64,000 nt of DNA, from contig NZ_BDDE01000026.1 of NCBI RefSeq assembly GCF_008327685.1, positions 120,926-184,925 on the forward strand, in the 5' to 3' direction. Every line of letters begins with the position of its first letter. The first letter of the stretch is position 1. This document shows, in pieces, positions 16,539 through 24,932 of the stretch. The DNA is from Actinomadura sp. K4S16. Lineage in GTDB: Bacteria > Actinomycetota > Actinomycetes > Streptosporangiales > Streptosporangiaceae. Position numbers and translations under genes: made by a program. The notes under the pieces were generated by a model that ran no database searches, was not told where the DNA came from, and saw only the letters and a list, made by a program, of their open reading frames with translations.

Positions 16539-17450
16539 TCAGTGGCCTCTTTCATCCTCGGATGTCCTCGTAGCACGGGGATCGGGGTTCAGGCCGGTGA
16601 GTTTGTCCGGGTTGATCTGGAGGCGCAGGTTCTGGATGCCGTCCTCGGCGAGGTCGTAGGTCAGGGCGCCGAGGGGCCGGTCGTCGAGGGTGACGAGGAT
16701 GCCGAGCTCGCCGTTGATGGTGGCCGGTCGCAGGGCGACGCCCGCCGAGACGGGCTTGGCCAGGACGCCCAGGAACCAGCGGGCGACGTTGTCGGGGCCG
16801 TGCACGGGGCGGAGGGCGGCGGTGACCTTGCCGCCGCCGTCGGACCACGCGGTGACGTCCGGGGCGAGGAGCTGCATGACGGCGTTCAGGTCGCCGCCCG
16901 AGCAGGCCGCGATGAAGCGGGCGGTGACCTTCTCACGCTGCGCAGGGTCGGCGTCGAAGCGGGGCCGGCGGGCCTGGACGTGGGTGCGGGCGCGGCGGGC
17001 GATCTGGCGGACGGTCGCCTCGGGCCGGTCGAGGGTGTCGGCGATCTCGGCGTGGGTGTAGCCGAAGACCTCGCGCAGGACGAAGACCGCGCGTTCGAGG
17101 GGGCTGAGGGTCTCGAGTATCACCAGCATGGCGGTGGACACGGTGTCGGCCAACTCGGTCTCCTGTGCGATGTCCGGGGAGGTCAGCAGGGGCTCGGGCA
17201 GCCAGGGGCCGACGTAGGTCTCGCGCGTGGCGCGGGCGGAGTTGAGCCGGTTCAGCGCCAGGTTGGTGACCATGCGCACCAGGTAGGCCCGCGGGTTGCG
17301 TACCGCGGTGCGGTCGGCGGCGTTCCAGTTCAGCCAGGCGTCCTGGAGGACGTCCTCGGCGTCGGCGACGCTGCCGAGCAGGCGGTAGGCGGTGCCGAAC
17401 AGGAGCCGCCGATGCTCCAGATAGGGGTCTGATCCGGACATCTTCCTCAT
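16539..17450 (-). CDS. sigJ: ECF41-family sigma factor (SigJ-like, SnoaL-type C-terminus)
   Basis: A 303-aa ECF sigma factor. Region 2 is at about 10-75 (DAEDVLQDAWLNW), region 4 at about 110-160 (LSPLERAVFVLREVFGYTHAEIAD), and a fused NTF2/SnoaL-like domain at about 170-290. Both ECF41 signatures are present: DGGGK in the extension and NPDKL near the end. In this family the extension replaces a separate anti-sigma factor and tunes activity. Partners are usually a carboxymuconolactone decarboxylase, oxidoreductase or epimerase gene. Here an FAD oxidoreductase lies 126 nt upstream on the same strand with an ECF41-like promoter. Confidence 0.92.
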   Translation of the reverse strand: MRKMSGSDPYLEHRRLLFGTAYRLLGSVADAEDVLQDAWLNWNAADRTAVRNPRAYLVRMVTNLALNRLNSARATRETYVGPWLPEPLLTSPDIAQETELADTVSTAMLVILETLSPLERAVFVLREVFGYTHAEIADTLDRPEATVRQIARRARTHVQARRPRFDADPAQREKVTARFIAACSGGDLNAVMQLLAPDVTAWSDGGGKVTAALRPVHGPDNVARWFLGVLAKPVSAGVALRPATINGELGILVTLDDRPLGALTYDLAEDGIQNLRLQINPDKLTGLNPDPRATRTSEDERGH

Positions 17451-17576
17451 CCTCAGAGCCTCTCGGGTGTGCGCGCCGATGCCGGACGGCGGGCCGGGGC
17501 CGCCGTCCGGGCGGCGGCCGTGGCGAAACCCGCGCGCGCCATGGTCGAGGTCGCCGTCACGCCGGGTCCCCGGCGG

Positions 17577-18770
17577 TCAGGCGGCCGGTGTGCGGGTGGC
17601 GCGGCCGCCCCGGGACAAGGTCGCGCTGACGTTCATCCGCTTGCTGTACCGGTAGAGCTTCAAAGGGCTGCCGGAGATGGTCTCCTTGTACAGCACGGCG
17701 GCGCGGCCCTTGAGGTAGGCGCGGCGCGGGGTGTCGTCGGCGCGGGTGAACTGGATGACCGCGTCGCGGCGGCCGAGGCTGACCGGCTGGTGGACGTAGC
17801 CGAACCGGAACGGCTTCACCGAACGGCCGCGCAGCAGCCGGGCGATGGCGTCGGCGGTGTACTGGGCGGTGGGGAGCCCGCTCTGGCAGGTGCCGTGGAT
17901 CGGTCCCCAGGCCATCCGGGCCGCGGCGGCGTCGCCGACGGCGTGGACGTCGGGGTGCGAGACCGACCGCAGGGTCGCGTCCACCTGGATCAGACCGTGC
18001 TCGTCCACGGCGATCCCCGCCTGCGCGGCCAGCTCGGGGACCGTGACTCCAGTGGTCCACAGGCACGCGTCCGAGGCGACCGTCCGGCCGTCGTCCAGCT
18101 CGACGGCGTCGGGCAGCACCTTGGCCACGCCCGCTCCCGTCCGGACGGTGACGCCGAGCCGGTCGAGGGCATTGCGCATGTACGCCTGGGCTTTGGCGCC
18201 CATCATCGCGCCGGGCTCCCCCCGGCTGATCAGGGTGACCCGGGCGCCGGGGTGGGCCTCGGCGATCTCGGCCGCGGCCTCGACGGCGGTCAGCCCGCCG
18301 CCGCACACCGCGATGGTGCCGCGGTCCGCGGCGACCTCGCGCACCCGTGCCGTGAACCCCGCGCTCCTCGGCCCGTCAAGGGTGAAGGCATGCAGGTCGG
18401 CGCCGGGGACCCGGGTGACGTCGGTCGCGCTGCCGAGCGCGTACACCAGGGTGTCGTACTCCAGCCGGTCCGCCTCCTCGTCGAGCACCACGACGCGGCG
18501 CTCGGGGTCCAGTGCGGTCGCCCTGCCCTGGACGAAGGCCACGCCGGTTCCGGCCAGCAGGTCGGGGATGCGGTGTTCGGTCAGCGGGTGACCGGCCGCG
18601 ACCTGGTGCAGCCGCAGCCGCTCTATGAAGCGCGGCGAGGGGTTGACCAGCGTGATCTGCACGCCGGCCCGCCGGGTTCGGTGGGCCAGCCGTATCGCCG
18701 TCAGCATGCCGGTGTAGCCGCCGCCCAAGATGACGACGCGGTGCCCGGTGCCGCGCTGGGTGGTGTTCAT
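17577..18770 (-). CDS. FAD-dependent NAD(P)H oxidoreductase (NDH-2-like), ECF41 partner
   Basis: A 397-aa two-dinucleotide-domain flavoprotein. The FAD Rossmann motif is GGGYTG (16-21), the NAD(P)H motif GGGLTAVEAAAE is near 158-169, and the second FAD contact is DVHAVGDAAAA (near 285). It resembles type-II NADH dehydrogenases without a clear C-terminal membrane helix, though the tail is basic. The ECF41 sigma gene follows on the same strand, and an ECF41-type promoter lies 63 bases upstream of the ATG, so the two likely form one stress-linked regulon. The physiological electron acceptor is unknown. Confidence 0.85.
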   Translation of the reverse strand: MNTTQRGTGHRVVILGGGYTGMLTAIRLAHRTRRAGVQITLVNPSPRFIERLRLHQVAAGHPLTEHRIPDLLAGTGVAFVQGRATALDPERRVVVLDEEADRLEYDTLVYALGSATDVTRVPGADLHAFTLDGPRSAGFTARVREVAADRGTIAVCGGGLTAVEAAAEIAEAHPGARVTLISRGEPGAMMGAKAQAYMRNALDRLGVTVRTGAGVAKVLPDAVELDDGRTVASDACLWTTGVTVPELAAQAGIAVDEHGLIQVDATLRSVSHPDVHAVGDAAAARMAWGPIHGTCQSGLPTAQYTADAIARLLRGRSVKPFRFGYVHQPVSLGRRDAVIQFTRADDTPRRAYLKGRAAVLYKETISGSPLKLYRYSKRMNVSATLSRGGRATRTPAA

Positions 18771-18832
18771 CGCTTCTCACTCCCACGGTCGATTCCCGTC
18801 CGGCCCGATGCGCCGGCCGGTGACACCCATGG

Positions 18833-18860
18833 GACAAATAGGCCCAGCCCGTCCGTGACA
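18833..18860 (-). promoter_or_regulatory. ECF41-type promoter (copy A)
   Basis: On the minus strand TGTCAC (18860-18855) is followed, 24 bases from its 5' end, by TGTC (18836-18833). The described ECF41 consensus is TGTCACA, about 16 bases, then CGTC. It sits directly upstream of the FAD oxidoreductase that precedes the ECF41 sigma gene. Confidence 0.6.
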
Positions 18861-19135
18861 CCCCCAAATGTAATCCAAGTCACATCACGACGCCGGGCGC
18901 CAACCTGCCGCGGCGGCTTCCGCCACTGCGCCTAAAGGTGCGCCGCGCTGGGCGGCGTGGTGCAGCACCGCTGTTACGGGCGGCTCCTGGCCGAGGCGGG
19001 TGGCTGTCAGGACACGAAGTAGGTGGCGATGTGCTCGTGGACGTAGTCCGACAGCCGCTTGCAGGCGGCCTTGGACTCGGTGCCGACCCACTTGCCGTCC
19101 TCCAGGACGACGCCCCCGGCCACGAAGTCATTGAT
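18841..19135. repeat. Duplicated segment, copy A (promoter region plus TetR 3' end)
   Basis: This stretch covers the ECF41-like promoter, the intergenic region and the last 43 codons of the TetR gene. It reappears at 48436-48735. The coding part is almost identical, the intergenic part is diverged but clearly alignable (for example GGCCCAGCCCGTCCGTGACA in both). Confidence 0.85.
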
Positions 19136-19603
19136 CGCGGAGAAGGTCATGAAGATCGCCATGTGGACGTCCACGCCGGGCCGGAACCCCGGGCGCCACC
19201 GGTCGATCAGCGGGCCGATGACCGGTGCGGTGTAGGTGTTCTCCAGGTCGCTGAGGTCGGCCGCGTCCGACAGCCACCGCTGCATCCAGATGCGCCGCAG
19301 TTCCGGGTGCTCCACGAGGTAGGCCAAGTAGCGGTCGGCCAGCAGGCAGAAGCCCGCGGCATCCGGGGTGTAGTCGGGACTGTCGATGTCCATGTGCGCG
19401 AGGAGACCCTCGACGCCCTCGGCGAGGACGCCGAGGTACAACTCCCGCTTGCCGCCGGTCAGTTCCTCGACGGCCTCCGAGGAGATCCCGACCGAATCAC
19501 CGATCAACCGAAGGTCGGTGTTGTCATACCCCAGTTGCGCGAAGAGCCGGACGGCGACCTGCCGGATCTGCCGCCGCATCTCCTCCGCGCCGCGCTCGGT
19601 CAT
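19007..19603 (-). CDS. TetR/AcrR-family regulator
   Basis: A 198-aa regulator. The N-terminal helix-turn-helix (about 8-55) reads RQIRQVAVRLFAQLGYDNTDLRLIGDSVGISSEAVEEL in segments, typical of TetR with a divergent recognition helix. A helical ligand and dimer domain follows. GGGGGAGG five bases before ATG 19603 fixes the start; a 41-codon upstream extension is open but unlikely. It precedes the FAD oxidoreductase/ECF41 pair on the same strand. Its last 43 codons exist a second time at 48605-48735. Confidence 0.82.
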   Translation of the reverse strand: MTERGAEEMRRQIRQVAVRLFAQLGYDNTDLRLIGDSVGISSEAVEELTGGKRELYLGVLAEGVEGLLAHMDIDSPDYTPDAAGFCLLADRYLAYLVEHPELRRIWMQRWLSDAADLSDLENTYTAPVIGPLIDRWRPGFRPGVDVHMAIFMTFSAINDFVAGGVVLEDGKWVGTESKAACKRLSDYVHEHIATYFVS

Positions 19604-19788
19604 GACGCCCTCCCCCAAGGCCGTCAACGGCAGAGCCGCCGCGCTCGCCGCCGGTACCGCCCCACCGGCGGCGCACAGGTCCTCTACCGTGGCGATGACT
19701 TGCCCACTCATCGTATCCACGGCCACAGAGCGTCTTCAGTGGAGCCCCGGGCGGCGTGGAGAGCTTGGCCGAAGAACCCCTGGCCGTG

Positions 19789-21225
19789 TCAGTGAGTCGG
19801 GGTGTTCTCATGAACGCGCGGGGCCGGGCTCGCCGGCCGCGACGGCTCAGTGCTCCTGGTCAGCCACAGGCCCGTGAAGACGGCTGCGGCCAAGGTGACG
19901 ACGCCGGCCACGACGAAGGCGCTGTTGAGCCCCTCCTCGAAGGAGGCGCCACCGGAGTCCCGGGTGCGGACGACGGCTCCGAGCACCGCCACGCCGAGGA
20001 CCGCGCCGATCTGTCGGGTGGTGCTGCTGACGCCCGACGCCAGGCCGCCCTCCTGCGGGCTGACCGACTGGATGGCGGCGCCGGTCAGCGGCGACATGGT
20101 CAGGGCGAAACCGATGCCGACGACGGCCAGCCGCCACCACACGTTCGCGTAGCCGGTGTCGGCGTGCACGAAGCCCAGGGCCAGCAGTCCCAGCCCGGCC
20201 AGCGTCAGACCGACGGTGACCATGATCCGGAAGCCGTACCGGGCGGCGAACCGGCCCGCGAACGGGCTGACGACGACCATCGCGAGCGTGGCGGGCAGAG
20301 TCTGCACCCCGGCTCGCAGGATCGAGCTGCCCTGGACGTAGACGAAGAACTGGGAGAAGAAGAACGACGAGCCCATGAGCGCGAAGCCGACCACGGTCAT
20401 CGCCGTGTTGGAGACCGTGAACAGGCGTTGCCGGAAGAGTCGCAATGGCAGCATCGGCGCCGGAACCCGCCCTTCGACGATCACGAAGACGGCGAGGATC
20501 AAGGCCGCGGCGGCGAAGCCGCCCAGGATCACCGGCGAGGTCCAGCCACGGGAGCCGCCCTCGATCAGCGCGTAGGTGAGCGCCCCCACGCCCAGGACGG
20601 ACAGGGCCGTTCCCGGGACGTCGATCGCCGGCGCGCTCGGATTGCGGGACTCGCCCAGCGCGCGCAGGCCGGCGACCAGCAGGACCGCGCCGACGGGCAC
20701 GTTGACGAGGAAGATGGCGGGCCAGCCGAACGCCTCCGCCAGGACGCCGCCGGCCAATGGTCCGGCGGCCAGGCCGATACCGCTGAATCCGGCCCACAGC
20801 CCGATCGCCCTGACCCGCTCCTGCGGAACCCGATACGCGGCGACCAGCAGGGCCAGCGAGGCGGGGCTCAGCGCCGCGGCCCCGACGCCCTGCAGCACCC
20901 GCCCGGCGATCAACCAGCCGATCGAGGGCGCGGCGGAGCACAGGACGGACGCGGCGGTGAACACCGCGACGCCGGCCAGGTACATCCTCTTGCGCCCGAA
21001 GCGGTCGGCGAAGACGCCGCCGGACAGCAGCAGCATGGCGACCAGCAGCACATAGGCGTCGACGATCCATTGCAGCCCGGTCAACTGGGTGTGCAGCCGC
21101 TCCTGCATGTCGGGCAGCGCCGCGCCGACGATCGTGTTGTCGAGCAGGACCATGAACTGCCCCAGGCAGGTCACCGTGAGCAACGCCGCCCGGTTCGGCA
21201 CGGCCACCGGCGGTGCAGACTTCAT
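19789..21225 (-). CDS. MFS drug exporter, DHA2 (14-helix) family
   Basis: A 478-aa transporter with about 14 helices. FMVLLDNTIVGAALPDMQ (24-41) is the DHA2 motif D1 with its conserved aspartate, GRKRMYLAG gives motif A, and GPLAGG in helix 5 is motif C of antiporters. It should export hydrophobic or cationic compounds with proton antiport. It is divergent from a TetR gene across an 88-bp gap holding a clear palindrome, the usual arrangement for drug-inducible pumps. Confidence 0.9.
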   Translation of the reverse strand: MKSAPPVAVPNRAALLTVTCLGQFMVLLDNTIVGAALPDMQERLHTQLTGLQWIVDAYVLLVAMLLLSGGVFADRFGRKRMYLAGVAVFTAASVLCSAAPSIGWLIAGRVLQGVGAAALSPASLALLVAAYRVPQERVRAIGLWAGFSGIGLAAGPLAGGVLAEAFGWPAIFLVNVPVGAVLLVAGLRALGESRNPSAPAIDVPGTALSVLGVGALTYALIEGGSRGWTSPVILGGFAAAALILAVFVIVEGRVPAPMLPLRLFRQRLFTVSNTAMTVVGFALMGSSFFFSQFFVYVQGSSILRAGVQTLPATLAMVVVSPFAGRFAARYGFRIMVTVGLTLAGLGLLALGFVHADTGYANVWWRLAVVGIGFALTMSPLTGAAIQSVSPQEGGLASGVSSTTRQIGAVLGVAVLGAVVRTRDSGGASFEEGLNSAFVVAGVVTLAAAVFTGLWLTRSTEPSRPASPAPRVHENTPTH

Positions 21226-21231
21226 CGCTCC

Positions 21232-21260
21232 TCCTAAAGCAGTCCTTCACTGCGTTAGGA
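21232..21260. promoter_or_regulatory. Palindromic operator between MFS pump and TetR gene
   Basis: TCCTAAAGCAG (21232-21242), a 7-base spacer, then CTGCGTTAGGA (21250-21260). The arms match at 10 of 11 positions. It starts 7 bases upstream of the pump ATG and should be the TetR binding site. Confidence 0.6.
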
Positions 21261-21313
21261 ATCTAGACAGTCTGTCCCGTAAACGCAACTGGGAGCTGCG
21301 CTAAGGTGGGGCC

Positions 21314-21889
21314 ATGGAGGAGCGACGGCCGGCCCGGCGGCCCGGCGGGCGCAGCGCCCGCGTCCGGACGGCGGTGCACCAGGCCGTCACGGAGCTGGTG
21401 AGCGAGCGCGGCTACGGCGAATTCACGGTCGGTGACGTGGCGGCCCGCGCGGGCGTGGCCGACACCAGCGTCTACCGCCGGTGGGGCACCCTGGAGGCCC
21501 TGCTCACCGACGTGGTGCTCACGCGCCTGAACGCGCAGTCGCCGATGCCCGACACCGGAAGCCTGGCCGGTGACCTGCACGCCTACGCGGCCCAGGTGGC
21601 GCGCGAGATCACAGGACCCGACGGCCTGGCGGTGCTGCGCCTGACCGTCGCCCTGTCGAACAGGGGCGAACGGGGCCTGCGGGCGCGTGACGAGTTCCTC
21701 GCCGAACGCACCCGGTTCGTCCAGGCCATGCTCGACCGCGCCGGCGAACGCGGCGAGCATCCACCCGACGTGCTGGGCGTGCTCGACCACATCATGGCCC
21801 CGATGTACATCCGCGTCCTGTTCGGCGCGGGCCCCCTCACCCCGGACTACATCGCCGGGCTGGTCGACCGGCTGCTGGAGCGGACCTGA
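21314..21889 (+). CDS. TetR-family repressor of the adjacent MFS pump
   Basis: A 191-aa protein. The TetR HTH is at about 18-65, with FTVGDVAARAGVADTSVYRRWG as its recognition segment, followed by a TetR_C-like helical domain. It is divergently arranged with the DHA2 pump and separated by the 29-bp palindrome. The ligand is unknown. The ATG is the first plausible start. Confidence 0.88.
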   Translation: MEERRPARRPGGRSARVRTAVHQAVTELVSERGYGEFTVGDVAARAGVADTSVYRRWGTLEALLTDVVLTRLNAQSPMPDTGSLAGDLHAYAAQVAREITGPDGLAVLRLTVALSNRGERGLRARDEFLAERTRFVQAMLDRAGERGEHPPDVLGVLDHIMAPMYIRVLFGAGPLTPDYIAGLVDRLLERT

Positions 21890-21961
21890 TCTCCGCCTTC
21901 CGCCCGCGGTCCGCGAGCGCCGTCCTGGAATCTCGTGGGCGCCGAGATGGTTGGTGTCGGT

Positions 21962-22984
21962 GTGAAGAAGATCGGTTTTCTCTCGTTCGGTCACTGGAGT
22001 GACGGCGCGGGCTCGCGGACCCGGTCGGCGGCGGACGCACTGCTGCAGTCGGTCGATCTCGCCGTGGCCGCGGAGGAACTGGGTGCCGACGGCGCCTACT
22101 TCCGCGTGCACCATTTCGCCAGGCAGCTGGCCTCTCCCTTCCCGCTGCTCTCCGCGATCGGCGCGAAGACCTCGCGTATCGAGATCGGCACCGGGGTCAT
22201 CGACATGCGGTACGAGAACCCGATGTACTTCGCCGAGGACGCCGGCGCGGCCGACCTGATCTCCGGTGGACGGCTGCAGCTCGGCATCAGCCGCGGATCC
22301 CCGGAACAGGTCGTCCACGGGTGGCGGTACTTCGGGTACGAGCCGTCCGAGGGCGAGACCGATGCCGACATGGCACGCAAGCACACCGAGGTACTGCTCA
22401 CGGTGCTGCAGGGCAGGGGCTTCGCCGAGCCGAACCCGCGGCCGATGTTCCCCAACCCGCCCGGGCTGCTGCGCGTCGAGCCGCATTCCGAGGGGCTGCG
22501 CGACCGCATCTGGTGGGGCTCGGGCTCCAACGCCACCAGCGTGTGGGCGGCCCAGCTGGGCATGAACCTGCAAAGCTCCACGCTCAAGGACGACGAGACC
22601 GGCGAGCCGCTGCACGTCCAGCAGCGCAAGCAGATCGAGGCCTACCGGCAGGCGTGGAAGGACGCCGGACACCGACGCGAACCGCGCGTGTCGGTCAGCC
22701 GCAGCATCTTCGCGCTGACCAGCGACCTGGACCGCGCCTACTTCGGCCGGAACGCCGACTCGGACGACCACATCGGAATGATCGACGAGAACACCAGGGC
22801 CATCTTCGGACGCTCCTACGCGGCCGAACCCGACGTGCTGGTCAAACAACTCGCCAACGACGAGGCCATCCAGGCCGCGGACACGCTGCTGCTCACGGTC
22901 CCCAACCAGCTCGGCGTGGACTACAACGCACACGTCCTGGAGAACATCCTGACCCACGTGGCACCCGAACTCGGCTGGCGCTGA
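21962..22984 (+). CDS. LLM-class flavin-dependent oxidoreductase (bacterial luciferase-like)
   Basis: A 340-aa TIM-barrel flavoprotein. It begins KKIGFLSFGHWS and carries GADGAYFRVHHFARQ (luciferase-like motif around residue 45), IEIGTGVIDMRYENP and SGGRLQLGISRGSPEQV. Members use FMNH2 or F420 to oxidise small molecules. GTG 21962 is chosen because homologues usually begin at the KKIGFLSFG strand; GTG 21935 and ATG 21947 are in frame and no start has a strong ribosome site. It follows the TetR gene by about 70 bp and may be part of the same detoxification unit. Confidence 0.8.
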   Translation: MKKIGFLSFGHWSDGAGSRTRSAADALLQSVDLAVAAEELGADGAYFRVHHFARQLASPFPLLSAIGAKTSRIEIGTGVIDMRYENPMYFAEDAGAADLISGGRLQLGISRGSPEQVVHGWRYFGYEPSEGETDADMARKHTEVLLTVLQGRGFAEPNPRPMFPNPPGLLRVEPHSEGLRDRIWWGSGSNATSVWAAQLGMNLQSSTLKDDETGEPLHVQQRKQIEAYRQAWKDAGHRREPRVSVSRSIFALTSDLDRAYFGRNADSDDHIGMIDENTRAIFGRSYAAEPDVLVKQLANDEAIQAADTLLLTVPNQLGVDYNAHVLENILTHVAPELGWR

Positions 22985-23189
22985 GGACCCGGCCGGCCTC
23001 GGCCTGAGAGTTCGGCCACCAGGACGCTTGGGGCGATCGAGCAAGGCGGCCGGGGTTGAGACGACGCACACTGTGGCCGATGCCAGTCCCGCTCGTGGCG
23101 ACAGCGCGGGTGGTCGGCGATCGACCGGACGCCCCCGATCACCGATCACCTCGCGGCCGCCGCACCGAGCTTCTGCGCCGACGGTCAGA

Positions 23190-23738
23190 TCAGCAGTTGA
23201 AGTACTTTCCGCTTGCGAATTCCTGCATGCCGTCTCCGTCCAGCGACCAGCGGCGGCGGCGGAGGCCCGTCAGGTCCTTTCCGTACACGTGGATCTCCAC
23301 CGTGTCGGTGCCGGTCAGGTTGTGCATCGAGTGGATGTCGTCGTCGGGGACGAGGACGGACACCGCGCCCGCGGCGTGCCGGTGGTGGTCGACCGGGTTC
23401 AGGGTGTCGTCGCCGGCGAGCTCGTAGCGCCGCTCTTCGATGTGGTTGGAGATCAGCCCGATGGCCCCCCACGTCTCGTGGTTGTGGGGAGGGGCGACCT
23501 CCCCGGGCGCCCACACGATCGAGCTGATCGTGAAGGTGGGCGAACGGTGCAGGATGTAGCGTCCGCGCCCGTTGTGAGCGGCCGACCGCCGAGTGAACTG
23601 GACGGGGATCGGGTCCGGTCGCACGACGAGTTCCTGCAGGAGCTCGGAGACCGTGGTCGCCAGGGCGTCGTCGGGCATCCCGTCTTCGGCCGTGGTGAGG
23701 TCGGTCAGGTCGCGGATGAATCGGTCGAGGGCGTTCAT
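23190..23738 (-). CDS. Cysteine-dioxygenase-like cupin thiol dioxygenase
   Basis: A 182-aa cupin. The iron ligands fit H85 and H87 (PPHNHETWG) and H136 (DDIHSMHN), with EIHVYG nearby, as in type-I cysteine, 3-mercaptopropionate and mercaptosuccinate dioxygenases. These enzymes add O2 to a thiol to give a sulfinate. The exact thiol cannot be read from the sequence. It is the last gene of the long sulfur-type operon, 27 nt after the C-S lyase gene, suggesting it oxidises the thiol released by that lyase (inference). Confidence 0.8.
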   Translation of the reverse strand: MNALDRFIRDLTDLTTAEDGMPDDALATTVSELLQELVVRPDPIPVQFTRRSAAHNGRGRYILHRSPTFTISSIVWAPGEVAPPHNHETWGAIGLISNHIEERRYELAGDDTLNPVDHHRHAAGAVSVLVPDDDIHSMHNLTGTDTVEIHVYGKDLTGLRRRRWSLDGDGMQEFASGKYFNC

Positions 23739-23765
23739 GCGGCGTCTTCCTTCGTGATCGACGGG

Positions 23766-24932
23766 TCAGGGGACGGCGAGGGCCGCCTCCATGCGGTCCA
23801 GGGCCTCCGTGAGGATGAGGGGCGAGGTCGCGAAGTTCAGGCGTGCCCACGACGTGCAGGGGCCGGCGAAGTGCTCACCCGCCTGGAGGGCCACGCGAGC
23901 GGTCTTCAGGAGGTGCTCGTGGGCCGACCCGCCGCCGGGCGGCAGCCGCGTGAAGTCGAGCCACGCGAAGTACGTGCCTTCGGGCATGTGGGCGTGGACG
24001 TCCGGACGGTGGGCCGTCACCCATTCGAAGACCGTCCTGCGGTTCAGTTCGAGGACCTCCAGCACGGTGCTCAGCCACCCGTCCCCGTCGCTCCAGGCGG
24101 CGGTGGTCGCGGCGGCGGAGACGCCCGACACCCGGCCGAGCACGCGGTCCGGGAACGTCGCGGTGAACCGCTGCCGCAACCGTTCGGATCCGAAGTGGAC
24201 GACCGCGCATCGGAGGCCGCCCAGGTTGAACGCCTTCGTGGCCGACTGGAGTGTGACGGTGGTGGCGCCGGAGTCCAGGGCCGCGGTGGAGAAGACGGTG
24301 TGGCGGTGCGGGGCGAACACGAGGTCCGCGTGCACCTCGTCGGCGACCACGACGACCCCGTGTTCGAGTGCCACCTCCGACACGTGGCGGAGCTCCTCGG
24401 CGGTGAACACCCGGCCGGTCGGGTTGTGCGGGTTGCAGAGCAGCATGAGCCGCACGTCGGGACGCGCGGCCTGCCGCCTGAGCAGGTCGAAGTCGATGAC
24501 GAAACCACCCGGTCCGTCCACCATCGGCACGTCGGCGACCTCTCGGCCGCTCGCCTCGACGCTCCGGACGAACGGCGGGTAGATGGGGCTGAAGACGATG
24601 ACCCCGTCTCCGGGCTCGCTGTAGGCCATCACGGCCGCCGTGAGGCCCTGGACCAGGTCGGCGATGACGGCCGTCCTGTCGGCCCTGGCCTCCCAGCCGA
24701 AGCGGGCGCGCATGCGTGCGGCGAAGGCCTCGGCCACACCGCGGTGCTCGGCGTCGAACGGGTAGGTGAAGTTCCCCGCCCGTCCCGTGTCCAGCACGGC
24801 GCGCCTGACGGCCTCCGCCGGCTGGAAGTCCATGTCGGCCAGCCACATCGGGAGCACGTCGTCGGCGTAGGTGCGCCATTTCTTGCCTCCCTGGGCGCGG
24901 AGCCGGGACTCGGCGAGCACCAGCTCAGCCAT
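23766..24932 (-). CDS. MalY/PatB-family PLP C-S lyase (aminotransferase fold)
   Basis: A 388-aa fold-type I PLP enzyme. Diagnostic MalY/PatB features are WLADMDF (30-36), CNPHNPTGRVF (166-176), ADEVHADLVF (197-206) with the cofactor aspartate D198, and the Schiff-base lysine K233 in SATKAFNLGGLR. The family splits cystathionine, cysteine S-conjugates and related beta-C-S bonds to pyruvate, ammonia and a thiol. It overlaps the rhodanese gene by 8 nt and precedes the thiol dioxygenase, which supports a role in breaking down a cysteine thioether. Confidence 0.88.
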   Translation of the reverse strand: MAELVLAESRLRAQGGKKWRTYADDVLPMWLADMDFQPAEAVRRAVLDTGRAGNFTYPFDAEHRGVAEAFAARMRARFGWEARADRTAVIADLVQGLTAAVMAYSEPGDGVIVFSPIYPPFVRSVEASGREVADVPMVDGPGGFVIDFDLLRRQAARPDVRLMLLCNPHNPTGRVFTAEELRHVSEVALEHGVVVVADEVHADLVFAPHRHTVFSTAALDSGATTVTLQSATKAFNLGGLRCAVVHFGSERLRQRFTATFPDRVLGRVSGVSAAATTAAWSDGDGWLSTVLEVLELNRRTVFEWVTAHRPDVHAHMPEGTYFAWLDFTRLPPGGGSAHEHLLKTARVALQAGEHFAGPCTSWARLNFATSPLILTEALDRMEAALAVP

